64,000 bases of DNA. It comes from Diospyros lotus (lineage: Eukaryota; Streptophyta; Magnoliopsida; Ericales; Ebenaceae). Each line of letters opens with the position of its first letter. Position 1 is the stretch's first letter. The notes beneath the pieces were generated by a model. That model did no database searches and was not told the DNA's origin. It saw only the letters and a list, made by a program, of their open reading frames with translations. This document shows, piece after piece, positions 10,397 to 21,777 of this stretch. The stretch lies in NCBI RefSeq assembly GCF_014633365.1, contig NC_068345.1:9308058-9372057 (forward strand), read 5' to 3'. The position numbers and the translations under genes were made by a program.

Positions 10397-12778
10397 ATGT
10401 CCGATTCTCTCCCAGAGAACTCAGGTCAAAAGCATTGCAACCATATCATAGGAGAAGGCGATACCTCAAACTCCGAAGATTGTCGTGTGATAGAGATGCA
10501 TAATTTTGAGGGGACAAGCTCGTGAGCTGGGGAGGTCGTTGATGTGATGTCTTCTGAAGACGACCTAACTTTCAACGAGCAAGTCGCTGAAGGAAGTGTG
10601 GGGCGCTAGGTTTTTAAGCAGCACCCCTCCAAAGTCAAATTTCACGAGGTGGTGACCTACGCCCGGGGGTTCCGTCTCCCAAAGGAGTGTCGGGTATCTA
10701 TCCCTTCTCCGAGCTTCCATGCGGCTTATCCCCCAATTGGCTTCTTTTCCATTAGTCCTCAGCACTTCGAGTCTAGGTTTAGGCTTCCCATGGCACCCTA
10801 TCTTCTCAACTTTTGAACGAGCTCAAGCTCGCACCATCCTAGTTGACCCCAAACTCGTACACCCAACTTACTTTAGCCGTCTTATTCCTTAGGAACAAAC
10901 TTTCTCCCCCATCTCCAAAACTTATCAAATTCCTTTTTTTCTTTTAAGAGTGCCAATGACGGGTTGTACTACTTGGCAGCTCGTCCTTCCCAATACAAAG
11001 CAATTCTTCCCCAAGGCAAGGCAAAGAGGAAATCTAACATGGGTGATTACAAGTCTAGTTGGTTTTTCGTTTCCTGCCATTCCCTTCTAACACTCAAAAG
11101 CTTCAATTTCGTGTTGACACCGAGTAAGAGCATATCAATTCACGTCAGTTCTTTTTCTCCTTGTGTATGTTTCTTGATATCTTTACTTTGTTATGCAGAT
11201 TTCAGAAATGGGAGGCCAAGCTTATCGACTGAAGAGATCGAAGTCCTTGACAAGCTTGTTGCCTTAGGATCGGGCTTGGAGGATTTCAAGCTCTCGGATG
11301 AACTGCTTAGGGATTTCCAGCTCGCCCCTCCCCTTGAGGCTGAGATTGTAACGGAAGAACATATCACGGTTCGAAGCTCGAAGCTTGTTCCCTCCGTTTT
11401 CGAGCCTGCTGAGACCAGTAGCAGAGGAGGAGAAGATCGAGCCGCAGATAAAGTGGATATCGACCTTACCATGCCGAAGAGATCCGGGGCCAAATCAGAT
11501 GCTTCTTCTTCAGCGACTCCGAGCTCGACCTCGCCGGGCGAGAGGTCGAGGTAGCCATAACTGCAGTCACGACCTTAACAACAACAACACCCCCAACAAT
11601 AACATCAGTAGCAAAAGTATCACCAACAGCGACAAGAGCAAAGATTTCTTGTTCCCCACGACTGGGATTCAAACGCAGCTCACAGGAAAGAGGTCGCGAG
11701 GGAGACTTCCAACGCTCCTGCTGCCAGGTCAAAAAGAGGATAGGACCAGCAGCGGGAGAGTGATAGAGGAAAAAGGGCCAGAGTCCCCGAAGAAAGGGTG
11801 AACCAAGAGTCCATCCAAGAGCCGATGCCTAGATCGGTCTACTTTCACGCCCTCATGGATGAGATGCCCAAAATCATATGCACGACTGCCAGGTCCCTGG
11901 ATCGGGATGAGGTGAAAGAGACCGCTTTATACAACTACATAGCTCGCCACAGATTTTTGGTAAGTTCCTTCTTTATTCCTTAGCTTTGATATTTCTATCG
12001 AGTTAACCCTTTGTGTGTTGCATACATCTCTCGCTGCTATGAAAGCCAAGAAGCTGGAGCAGGATTTCGAGGGGCGACTCCAGGCAGCATCTACCTCCTT
12101 CAAGGGCGAGATAAACAAGTTTGAGAAGGAGATGGAGTTTCACACCACCGAGCAGCTAGAGGCCCGCAAGACCATTGATGGCCTTGACCTGAATCTAAAA
12201 GAGGCGCATTAGAAAAATACAGACCTCGACGGGGAGCTGCCTCAGGCGAAGGATATGTGGGAGCTTGCCAACTCTAAGCTCACCAGCGAGATAAATAAAG
12301 CTAGGGAAGAGCTGCAAAAGGCCCAGGATAAGCTGAAATCGACCGAGGCGGAGCTGTAGAAGGCCAAGGATGAGCTGAAACAGGCCGACAATCAAGCTGA
12401 CCGGTGCGAGCAGATCGCAAATGCTACCATTGATGATATCAAGGTGGGTGTGGAAGCCTGGATAGACCTAGCACGCAAGGAAACCAAGTCTAACACCTGC
12501 TCGGCATTCCTTTACACCCTATGGTTGAACCATCTTGAGATGGATTTCTCCTTCTTTGGGAAAAGGCCGCCGAGGAGGTTAAAGTGTATGCAGTTGAAGC
12601 TGCTGAGGACACTGAGGCTGCCACCCCACTCGATTCATCCGAGGTCACCTCGCTAGCTGCTCACACTAAGGTCGAGCCATCTGGAGCTGTTGAGGCTCAG
12701 CCTGCGAATGCTATCGAGGTCTAGCCTGCGGATACTACCAAGGTCCATCCCACTGAAGCTGCTGCTCCTCCTAGCTAA
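10397..12778 (+). pseudogene. Antisense Transposase_28-like (putative gypsy-type transposon) gene, decayed
   Basis: Read on the plus strand, opposite to gag-pol, the parts in order are an acidic N-terminus (MSDSLPENSG), a conserved block with PPIGFFSISPQHFESRFRLP (about 10730-10790) followed by a Tyr-rich stretch, a Ser/Pro-rich linker (11400-11800), a long coiled coil (12015-12460, with KLEQDFEGRL and REELQKAQDKL heptads), and an acidic Ala/Glu tail ending TAA at 12778. The pattern matches the plant family Pfam calls Transposase_28, known from extra ORFs between pol and 3' LTR in Tat elements; its function is unknown. Introns are visible at 11124-11198 and from 11960. The expected acceptor near 12015 reads TTGCAT instead of TTGCAG. 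In-frame stops at 10523, about 12208 and 12357 look like C-to-T changes of CGA or CAG codons. Not functional as it stands. Confidence 0.72.
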
Positions 12779-12836
12779 GCTTCCTTTTTGTTTTTCTTTT
12801 TACTTTCCTTTGTAATACAAGTACTTTATTCAATGA

Positions 12837-12842
12837 AATAAA
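12837..12842 (+). promoter_or_regulatory. Poly(A) signal of the antisense gene
   Basis: AATAAA about 60 bp after the TAA at 12778, preceded by a T-rich stretch and TTTGTAATACAAG. The position suits plus-strand mRNA end formation. Confidence 0.55.
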
Positions 12843-13079
12843 GCATTTTTCGAACTCATACCTCTTGCTTTCAATTTCTTCACGAACTCAAGCCAATCAA
12901 ACTTGAAATTTACCGAAGTCTTAATAAATAATTTTTGAACTTGTCTCCCCAATATAACTTGATACTAGTTTCCAAAAGCTTCTGTATATCAAAATAAGCT
13001 CTAAAGTATAACTTAGAAGAAGTCTTTTGGAATATAACTTGAGAAAGATAAGTCCAGATAGATCCAGAGAATTCCCAGC

Positions 13080-13760
13080 TCGCAGATTAGCGAGCTTAAA
13101 GATATGTCATCAACAATAGACGTAATAACCATTAATGTGTGTCCAGTAAGGTATGGTCTTTCATACTTTTGGCAAATTAAGATAACCCTTTAGATAATGT
13201 GTCTTTAACAAGGTCATATTGAAGACCCTGCTAAGATGTACATCCAGGTAGATCATCTTGCGATCTCTATCAATATGCCATGGTTGAATAGCTCGTGACC
13301 GATGAGCGTAATAATTGAGAATCAGGATGCGTGCTCGGTAGGTCGCAAATAGCCATACTTAGGCAAATTAAGGCAAACCCCAGCTAACACGTTCCAACGA
13401 AATATCACATAAGTCATGATGAGAAGTCTACCAAGATATATGTCCAGGTAGGTCGTCATGCGACCTCGGTCGACATACCGTGGGTTTTTCATAAGTTTGG
13501 CTAATCAAGAAGGAACACCCAGATAGGTTGCAGACCATGATTTAAGTCAAGATGAAAGGACCCCAGCTAGTGAACCTTTCACTTGTATAATAGTAGTGGT
13601 TGCTCAATAAGTGCCAAACCATGACATTAAGTCAAGAGGAATGGTTCTCAGCTCGCAAAGCATAGTCTACAGCGAGGACTAAAGTGAATGCTCAGATAAG
13701 CCTCAAACCATTACGCGTAGGCCAGGTTGAATGAGCCCCAGCTCGCAAATCATAGCCCTC
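13080..13760. repeat. Degenerate tandem repeats in the Tat 3' region
   Basis: Two levels of repetition. A unit of about 190 bp, with GGCAAATTAAG..., ATCCAGGTAGATCATCTTGCGA and CATACCGTGG-type landmarks, occurs at about 13168-13282 and 13358-13483. A ~90-bp unit (AAACCATGA...AGTCAAG...CCCAGCTCGCAAA.CATAG) occurs about three times at 13533-13760. No ORF is present. Such 3' repeats are a known habit of Tat/Ogre elements. Confidence 0.6.
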
Positions 13761-13939
13761 GTACCCCAGATTTTTTCCTACCTCTTATTTTTAACAAACA
13801 AAATGTGGATGTAATAAGATTTCAGCAGTAAATAAGACATTAATATCATGTATATACTAAATTCATTAATGAAGAAATGTAAGCGGAAACAAGACATCAA
13901 TCAATAGTCAATATCACATGTAAAAGAGATGTTTGCTTA

Positions 13940-15131
13940 TCAGAAATACGATTTGAGGTGTTCCATGTTCCAAGCTCGTGGGAGAATGGCTCCATCCATG
14001 TCGGCCAAGTGGTATGCTCCATTGCTGAGGTTTTCCTTGATAATAGAAGCACCTTCCCAGTTCGGGCCTAATGTCCCATCGCTGGTTTTGTGAGCTCCAA
14101 GAAGAACAAGGCGTAGCACAAGGTCACCAACATTGTAGCACTGAACTCGAACCCTCCTATTGTAATATCTTTCCACCCGTTGTTGATAGGTCGCCACTTT
14201 CATGCGAGTTAGCTCTCTTACCTCCTCAAGCAAATCAAGGTTTGTGGCCAACAGTTGGTCGTTGTCCTCTGGATCGAAGGTGGCTCTACGCTAACTGATC
14301 ACTTCATTCTTTGCCGGGATCATTGCCTCAGACCCATAAAACATAGAGAAGGGAGTTTCTCCCGTGGTGGTACGAGCTGTGGTCTGATAGGCCTAGAGTA
14401 CTGTTTACAGCTCGTCTACCCAGGCTCCTTTTCTGGCCTCTAACTTGGTCTTCAATATCTACTTGATTATTTTGTTAACAATTTCGACTTGACCGTTGGC
14501 TTGGGGATGGTCCACAGCTATGAAACTTTTCTGGATTCCCAACGATTCGCAGAACTGGATGAACTGCTCACTGGTGAATTGGGTTTCGTTGTCTGTGATT
14601 ATATGCTGAGGAACTCCGAATCTGCAAATGATATTGCTCCATACAAACTTCTCTACCTTTGTCGTGGATATCTGTGAAAGCTCATTTGCTTCCGCCCATT
14701 TAGTGAAGTAATCGACGGCTACTATGGCATGCTTGCATCCACCACAAGCTATAGGAAGTGGCTCAATCAGGTTAATGCCCCACATAGCGAAAGGCCATGG
14801 GTTGCTCATCTGCTGCAAATAGGTGGGTGGGGCTCGAGGTATCTTTGCAAATCTTTGGCATGTGTCTCATCTCTTCACCAGATTTATAGCGTCTTGCTTC
14901 ATGGTATGTCAGTAAAACCCTGGCGAAGTACCTTTTGAGCCAAGGATACCCCCCAGCGTGATTGCTACAATGACCTGCATGGATTTCTATGAGAATTGCC
15001 TGGCAATCAGGCTTATCGATGCATCTCAATAATGGGGTTGAGAACCCCCTTTTGTACAACATATCATTGTGAATGTAGCATCTGGCTTCTCGATCTCGTG
15101 TACGTCGCACCTCTAACTTATCCCTTGGCAA
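13940..15131 (-). pseudogene. Tat integrase region (broken)
   Basis: Three reading segments. The N-terminal zinc-binding part (14772-15131) has HAGHCSNHAGG in the H2C2 position. The catalytic core (14459-14818) shows VDYFTKWAEA, TDNETQFTS and HPQANGQVE. The C-terminal part (13940-14251) ends RAWNMEHLKSYF, the usual end of Tat pol, with no chromodomain. The first catalytic acid of the D,D,E triad is replaced: WGINL has Asn where the family has Asp. The frame is broken between 14251 and 14459 and around 14800. Integration activity is lost. Confidence 0.85.
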
Positions 15132-15140
15132 TTTTCCTTG

Positions 15141-15856
15141 TTATAGATGGTCAACGATGGACCTCATCCATGAGTCCGGCCTCAGCTCGATTGTTAACGT
15201 CTCACCTTGTCCTTTAGTGCTTGGTGCTGCTAGGAACTCCACGGGAGTGGTTCCATTGAGTCTGCATCTCCTACTGATGCCAAACGAGCTAGGGCATCGG
15301 CGTGAGAGTTCTGGCTCCTTAGCACTTGATTCAACTCGCATCCCTCGAAGAGGCGAATTAGGTCTTGGACTTTCTAGAGGTAAGCTATCAGTTTTGGGCC
15401 CTTCACTTGATACTCCCCTCATATTTGACATACGACGAGCTGAGAGTCACTGAAAACTACTAGCTGTTATGCCTTTACTTTTCTTGCCAAGCGCAATCCT
15501 GCCAAGAACGCCTCGTACTCAGCCTTATTGTTGGTTGCCTTAAAGCCGAATCTTAACACATAGGGGATTTTATGTCCCTCTGGGCTTATCAGGAGTACGC
15601 CAGCTGCAACTCCATGCTGGCTCAAAGATCCATCCATATATAATTCCCAGGTCAAAATCCCTGAAAAGTTGGGCTTCTTCTCTATCGAGCCTGCAAATTC
15701 CGCGATAAAATCCGCCAGCACCTGCCCTTTGATGACCGACCTTGGTTTGTACTCTATGTTGAACTAAGTGAGTTCAATAGCCCATTTGAGTAAACGGCTG
15801 GATGAGTCGAGCTTCTGCAGGATCTGCTTCAGCCGATACTTGGTCAATATGCCAAT
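15141..15856 (-). pseudogene. Tat RNase H domain (broken)
   Basis: LYMDGS (first catalytic Asp) and NNKAEYEAFLAG (catalytic Glu) are seen at 15467-15721. The downstream piece 15141-15431 is the linker to integrase. Several frames are needed to read it, so the domain is broken. It follows RT directly in the order expected for gypsy pol. Confidence 0.8.
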
Positions 15857-16879
15857 CTAATGGGCTTGGAAATAAGGGCACAACTTCCTTAAAGCAACCA
15901 CTAAGCAATAGGTGAGCTTCTCCATGGGGGTGTACTTTGTTTCAACATCTAGTAGTTTGTGGCTCACATAATACACTGGGTACTGCACCCAGTCTTCTTC
16001 TCGCACTAGTGTCGCGCTAATAGCATACCAGGACACCCCCAAGTAGACTATCAACTCCTCTCCTTCCTTTGGTTTTGACATGAGGGGAGCACGTCCCATA
16101 TATTCCTTCAGTTGCTGGAAGGCGATTTCACATTCCTCCGTCCACTGGAAATTCTTTGCCTGCTTCAAGACATTAAAGAATGGAATGGATTTATCAGAGG
16201 CTTTAGAGACAAGCCTACTGAGGGTAGCGATCTGGCCGTTAAGGTTTTGCACTTTCTTTATCTTGGTTGGCGATCGCATGTCAAGCAAAGCTTGGATCTT
16301 CTCGGGGTTGGCCTCGATCCCTCTTTCATTCACTATGAAGTCCAAAAACTTCCCAGAAGCTACGCCGAATGAACACTTGAGTGGATTCAATTTCATCTGA
16401 TACTTTCTCAGAACCTAGAACGCCTCCTCTAGGTCGCAGATGTGGTTAGCGACCTATCTAGATTTTACCAGCATATCATCCACGTATACCTCCATAGTTT
16501 CTCCGATCAGGTCCCCGAACATCATATTAACCAAGCGTTGGTAGATTTCTCCCACATTGTTCAACCCGAAGGGCATCACCTTGTAGCAATACAACCCTCG
16601 ATCTGTGACAAACGACGTATGCTCTTCATCTTTGGGGTTCATAGGAATCTGATTCTACCCTGAATAAGTATCCATGAAGCTGAGAAGTTGGTGACCAGCT
16701 GTTGCATTCACGAGCTGGTCTATTCTGGGGAGAGGGAAACTGTCCTTTTGGCATGCTTTATTCAAATCTGTGAAGTCGACGCAGGTCCTCCACTTTCCAT
16801 TCTTCTTCTTCACAAGGACTGGGTTCGCTACCCAAGTCGGATAATGGGTCTCCCCTCTTCTTTCAAGGTCGCGTAACAC
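15857..16879 (-). pseudogene. Tat reverse transcriptase (stops inside)
   Basis: The N-terminal piece (16655-16879) has NPVLVKKKNGKWRTCVDF and LPRIDQLV. The palm piece (16454-16642) has CYKVMPFGL and the catalytic YVDD. The thumb and connection (15857-16396) have CSFGVASGKFLDFIV and end near CPYFQAH. In-frame stops fall right after FMDTYSG (about 16651) and after DDMLVKSR (about 16453). The catalytic YVDD itself is kept. Confidence 0.88.
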
Positions 16880-17028
16880 TCAGTTATTATGGGTCTCCTC
16901 TTCTGGTGAACTGACTTATGGTTGGGATCGATATTGAGTCGATGTAGCATCACGTTTAGGTTTATTCCCACCATATCTTTATGGTTCCAGGCGAATACAT
17001 CTAAATTTGCTTTAAGAAAATCAATCAG

Positions 17029-17421
17029 TTAGGATTTTACCTCGAGGGAGAGGCCCTTGCCCAGCTTGAGACATCTTTCAACATCGATGTCACTGACCAC
17101 AATGTCTTCCAGTTCATCTGTCGGGCTAGCAGCTCGGTCGCAGTCCACCTTGCGCGAATCCAGGTCGTGACTGACTCCTTTGCTACTGATGACTCGCACT
17201 TCCCCTACAGAGACCATATTGATCTTCTTCCCTTTGAGCCCTATTTTCAATGCCTCTTCATAGCAGCGTCTTGCCGAATACTGCTTGCCCCTTACGCATC
17301 CGATCCCATTTGGAGTTGGGAACTTGATTGCCAGGGCTCTGGTTGAGACAACCAGATTCAAGTCGTTCATGGAAGGCCTCCCCATGACGACGTTGTACGC
17401 AGATGGGGCTATCGATGACAA
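17029..17421 (-). pseudogene. Tat protease / gag-pol linker region
   Basis: Reads YNVVMGRPSMNDL, then STRALAIKFPTPNGIG and GKQYSARRCY, which is the conserved C-terminal part of Tat aspartic proteases and the stretch leading to RT. The catalytic N-terminal part (about 17422-17880) is not in an open frame. Truncated and inactive. Confidence 0.75.
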
Positions 17422-17880
17422 GGAAGTTTGCCATTATTGTGGCCTGAAGTGGGAGTCTTATACGTCCTGTTGGAATTACTGTGTCGCCGATGAAACCATA
17501 AAGCGGCTCTGGGGATGCTATCAGCTAATCTAACCCCAGTCTCATCTGGTCAAAACATCCCCTATACATAACATTCACTAAACTGCCTGTATCTACCATA
17601 ATCCTACGTACCTCTATGTTGCCAATTCGAGCTTGGACTACAAAGGCATCATTATGTGGCCAGTGCACGTCTCTAGAATCTTCCTTGGTGAAAACAATGT
17701 CGTCTGATGCTAGTCTGGCCTTTTTAGATGGTCCTTCTTATCCACCGCATCCAACAAGCAGAAGGTGATCGGCCTCCCGAACATAACGTTCGTGGGATTT
17801 GTAGAAGTCCCTGCAATATGAGGCCCTCAATGAATGGTAAAAATAGTTCTTACTACAGGCGTTTGGTCCAGCTCAGGAGA

Positions 17881-19261
17881 TTAACGAGGATTTGGTTGAG
17901 CTAGTTGCTGGGGCTGCTGATCTTTTGGCAGCACCACATAGTCACGCAGACGACCCCTCCTGATTAGTTCTTCAATCGCGTCTTTTAATGCCGAGCATTC
18001 GGAGGTGACGTGCCCCAACTCATTATGGTAGGCACAGAACTTATCTTTGTTTCTGAACTTGTTGGGAGTCCTTATGGGGTTAGGCCTCCAAAAGTCCTCC
18101 ATATTTCTCTCAGTGGCGAAAATTTTATCCTGACTATCAGATATGACATTATAATTCTCATATCGACACTGGCGTGAAGGTCGCTCCCTTCCCCGCTCAT
18201 TCCTTACCTTTTTAGCGACATGATCATTGGTATTTAGCCCTTAGTCTTCTTTATGATTGTCGCCATTGCTTCTCTTCTTGTTCTGGCTGGTGCCTTCAGC
18301 TCATTTTTTCTGGTTGCTGGGTTTTTTCGGGCCAAAAGCTTCCTCCCATCTAACCTCCTTCGCAGCTCGCTTGTAGAATTCGCCCAGGTCCCCCATGGGG
18401 GACTTATAGATTCTCTCGTAGAGCTTCCCATTTTTCTGAAGTCCAGTAGAGATTGCGGTCAAGATACTCTCATCCGAGGGGTTTTCCATATTATTGACCT
18501 AGTGTCTGAATCTCTCTATGTAATCCTTCAAGGATTCGTCAGATCACTAAAACACCATAACAATGTGACATGTTGGGGCGAGCTGCCTTTGGAGCTATCT
18601 GTACTGGTTGATAAATTTCCTCTGACACTCCTCCCAACTACATATACTGTGAGGATGGAGCCTTCTTAACCATGCCTGAGGTATGTCTCCCAAGGTAGTG
18701 GGGAAGGCTTGGCATTTTGCCAATGAATTAGAAGTCTACAGGTCCATCTGAACGTTGAACGCATCCAGGTGGTCATATGGGTCACTATCCCCATTGTACT
18801 GAGGGATGCTGGGGACCTTAAATCTGCAGGGGAGAGGCTCCAGCTTGATTTCCCTAGAGAATGGGGTCCTCTTTTCGCGGCCTTCTCTTCGATCATGTGC
18901 CCCATATCTCGCCTCCAACTGTTGGATCCTTCATAGTAATTCCTCCACTACGGGGTCTTGATTCGTAGATCGCCCAATGAGAGACCGCATTTCCCATATG
19001 GTGCCTTGCTCTGGGGAATAGCGATCTCGCGAAAGAGGTCGTCTACTAATCTCACGATCTGGCGAGTTGCGATGGGTGGCGCAACTTGGGGCTAACTCTG
19101 ACTGAGCTATCCCCTCGACGTAGATCCTCGTATCGCCGACTTTCCTCATAAACCTCTTCACGACGATCTCTATAAGGACTCACGCCTATCCTCCATTCAG
19201 TGGGATGCACCTCAAGTTCATCATCATAATGACGTCGTTCTTCCCATATTCGAGATTGCAA
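17881..19261 (-). pseudogene. Tat gag (several frames)
   Basis: An arginine-rich N-terminus (19052-19261) leads into FKVPSIPQYNGDSDPYDHLDAF (18736-18918), the hallmark start of Tat capsid domains. The capsid C-terminal part (18301-18489) has GKLYERIYKSP. A CCHC-like knuckle at 17881-18102 reads CAYHNELGHVTSEC. At least three frame changes or stops break it. The protein would build the cytoplasmic virus-like particle. Confidence 0.85.
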
Positions 19262-19701
19262 GTTTAAGGAATGGATCTATCCAGCTCGTCGTAGGTCTTT
19301 TCTAGCTTCTCTTCCGTCTGGAGAAAGCCTTCCGCCCAGAGGTTGAGAGGCTCATACGGGTAGTATGACCTCCGTTTGCATCTGAGCTATTTGAACTTGC
19401 GTTTGGGCCAACACCCCAACCGCATCAGCAAGCTGCATGACGGTATTCTCCAATGTTTCTTGACACTACTGCCAGGCTTGCATCGCCTCTAACCTAAAGG
19501 TAGGGGCCACAAATTGGCAGGGAACCCATGGGGGACACCAAGGACGGATCCAACCGGCAGGGGTATAGAAATGGATGCAACTGTGCCCCCAACTGGTGGA
19601 ACTTCCGATAGTTAGCTAGCATGGTTTGCAGGTTGGTTGGTCATTACTTCGGAACCTTTTGTGTTTCTCGTTCTCGGCATTGATATTGATCAGAGCGGGC
19701 C

Positions 19702-19719
19702 CTCCTTCTAACGCCAAAA
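19702..19719 (-). other. Primer-binding region next to the 5' LTR
   Basis: On the minus strand the LTR end ...GTCGACA is followed by TTTTGGCGTTAGAAGG. A TGGCG start one or two bases inside the LTR is usual for Tat elements. The matching tRNA cannot be named from this sequence. Confidence 0.5.
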
Positions 19720-19968
19720 TGTCGACATTCAGGATTGATCGACCTTGATTCGTTGGCTCATACTGATGTAATAACCCAAAGGGAGAAAAGAAAGTGGTGT
19801 GATTTAGGTTGCGCTCCCCCGGCCGGTTGGCCCCTGTAGACACTCCGAAGCTCAAGTAAGTATACTAGTAAAAAGATGCAGAGTATCGACAAGTTGGCAG
19901 GAAAGAACATACCTGGCTCTAAAGAGAGCTGGCTGATATATAGGAAGGGGGAATGTCCTCCTAGCTGC
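19720..19968 (-). repeat. 5' LTR of the Tat element, truncated
   Basis: Matches 8849-9100 from TGTCGACATTC to CCTCCTAGCTGC, then stops abruptly at about 19968. A matching TATA-like TGATATATAGG is kept. The U3 portion is missing, so a deletion or a later break removed the element's outer end. Confidence 0.85.
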
Positions 19969-21777
19969 GATCTAATTGACCAAAATTACAAAAAAACATC
20001 ACTTTTGGTACAGTATAAAAGGAAAACAGAAAACAATGCGAAAACACTAAACCGATGTTCGTATGTTCGATCCTTCCTTCTACCTTAGGCCTTTAACCTT
20101 CAGCTTCAGCCCTTCATCTCTAACTCAATGTCTCCATCTTCTTCTTCGGCCATTCATCTTCGTTTTTGTCTCTAGCCCTTTATCTTCATCTTCGTCTCTA
20201 GTTGGCCCTTTATCTTCAACTCTTTAGCTCTTCATTCAACCCTTCATCTCCCTCCAATGCCGACACTGACCCAACATATCTCTCTCCCTCCGATTTTCAC
20301 CACTGTGCTCACCCATCAACCTTGATGGCCCATTTGGTAAGTTTTTCAACAACTTCTTGTGGGTAGGTATTATACATTAAAACCTAGATCTATTGAAATC
20401 CAACCATTATATCCTATTGATTTTTGGGTATGTAGGGTCACTGAGCCAAGGCGAATCAAATGGTTGATTTCGATCATCGGAATCTGTCGTGGATGGTGGT
20501 CGGCAACATTTTTTCAAAACAAGTTTTGAGTTTTTTGATAATAAAATTAATGTTTAAATTTTAAAAAAAATTTAACTGTTGGATCAAAATCATTTTTTAA
20601 TATATAAACCAGCGTGATTGAGGGAATCTAATGATTGGTTTCGATCATTGGAATCACTGGTCAACTAGGTGATCGACGACAATAGTAAGGCCGAACATTA
20701 ATTCGGTCTGTTTGATTATTTTTGGATTTGTTTAGTTTATTTGGTCGATTTAGTCTTTATGAATTTTGTTCAGTTAGTTCGGTTTTTGGGTTTGTTTAGT
20801 CGGTTCAGTTTTGTACATCAGTTCGATTTTTCCTATTATTGAATTTCGATTGGTTCAATAATCGAACCAACCATTTGCACGCCCATAATCATTTACATGT
20901 TTTGGTAATAAAAAATAAGATATATACTATTAGTACAGTTTAAATAAATTAGAACACTAATAAATAAAATTTACCATTTCTTTTTGGATCTTCTATGTTT
21001 AGATGGTCATTAACTTATTTTATTAGTTTGTGCTTTGCAACTCATTTTAGTATATGAGATGCCCTGAATATATATAGAAATAAAAAAAATTATTTTTATT
21101 TTTTTGACTGCGTAAACTTTATGTATTTGTCAAGGAAAGTCATATTTAGTTTAATATATATTAAAAATATATTTATTTTAATGTGAAGTGAAGTTTTATA
21201 TATAATTTATATTTTGTGAGTTATAGTTTTATACTATAAATTAGGTTTCCATTATATAAATTAGGTTTCTGATACGGATAAAGTTCATATGTTGAGAGTA
21301 AATTTTAAATTTTAAAAAGTGTCTGAGTCAAATGATCAAAGTCATGTAGGTATTTTTTTTAAATGATACTATACCTTTTAAATTTAGTTTAATTCTAACT
21401 ATTAGCTTAAAGATTGTATAGTTATACCATAAGAGATGCACTTTGTTTTTAGATAACCTTATTTTTAATTTTTAAATAATTCTAATAATTAATTAAATAG
21501 TTCAAAATACGATACATTTATCATTAATAGATATAATTATTCAGATGTTAAAAATAATGTGTAATAAATATACCTTATTTCAAAATAATGTACACTTATT
21601 ATAACTTAACTATTGCTCTTAGAATAATAATTAGCATTATCCTTAAATTTAAGCAAAATTCTATAGACACTCATTTGTAGGGTCACAAATGAGTTGAGTT
21701 ATTCACGAGTGGCTTAGTGGTTGATTCGTTAAAAACTCATTCCAATTCGTTCATTAATGTAAACGAGTTGTTCTTGA
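19969..21777. other. Intergenic, no gene seen
   Basis: A CT-rich low-complexity stretch (20045-20330) is followed by AT-rich DNA. At 20383-20690 two degenerate units carry GATTTCGATCATCGGAATC or GGTTTCGATCATTGGAATC, resembling the ~164-bp tandem units at 47296-47676. No coding region could be supported. Confidence 0.55.

Larger units (their letters stand above)
8849..19968 (-). mobile_element. Decayed Tat-lineage Ty3/gypsy retrotransposon
   Basis: The order on the minus strand is partial 5' LTR (19720-19968), primer-binding region, gag, protease, RT, RNase H, integrase, a repeat-rich spacer, an antisense gene, and 3' LTR (from 8849). The shared LTR start TGTCGAC appears at 8849 and 19720; by eye roughly one base in eight to ten differs over the ~250 bp they share, so the insertion is old. 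Lack of a chromodomain, the extra gene between pol and the 3' LTR, and the protein motifs point to the Tat clade. Stops and frameshifts interrupt every coding part. The 5' LTR is cut at 19968, so a target duplication cannot be tested. Confidence 0.88.
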
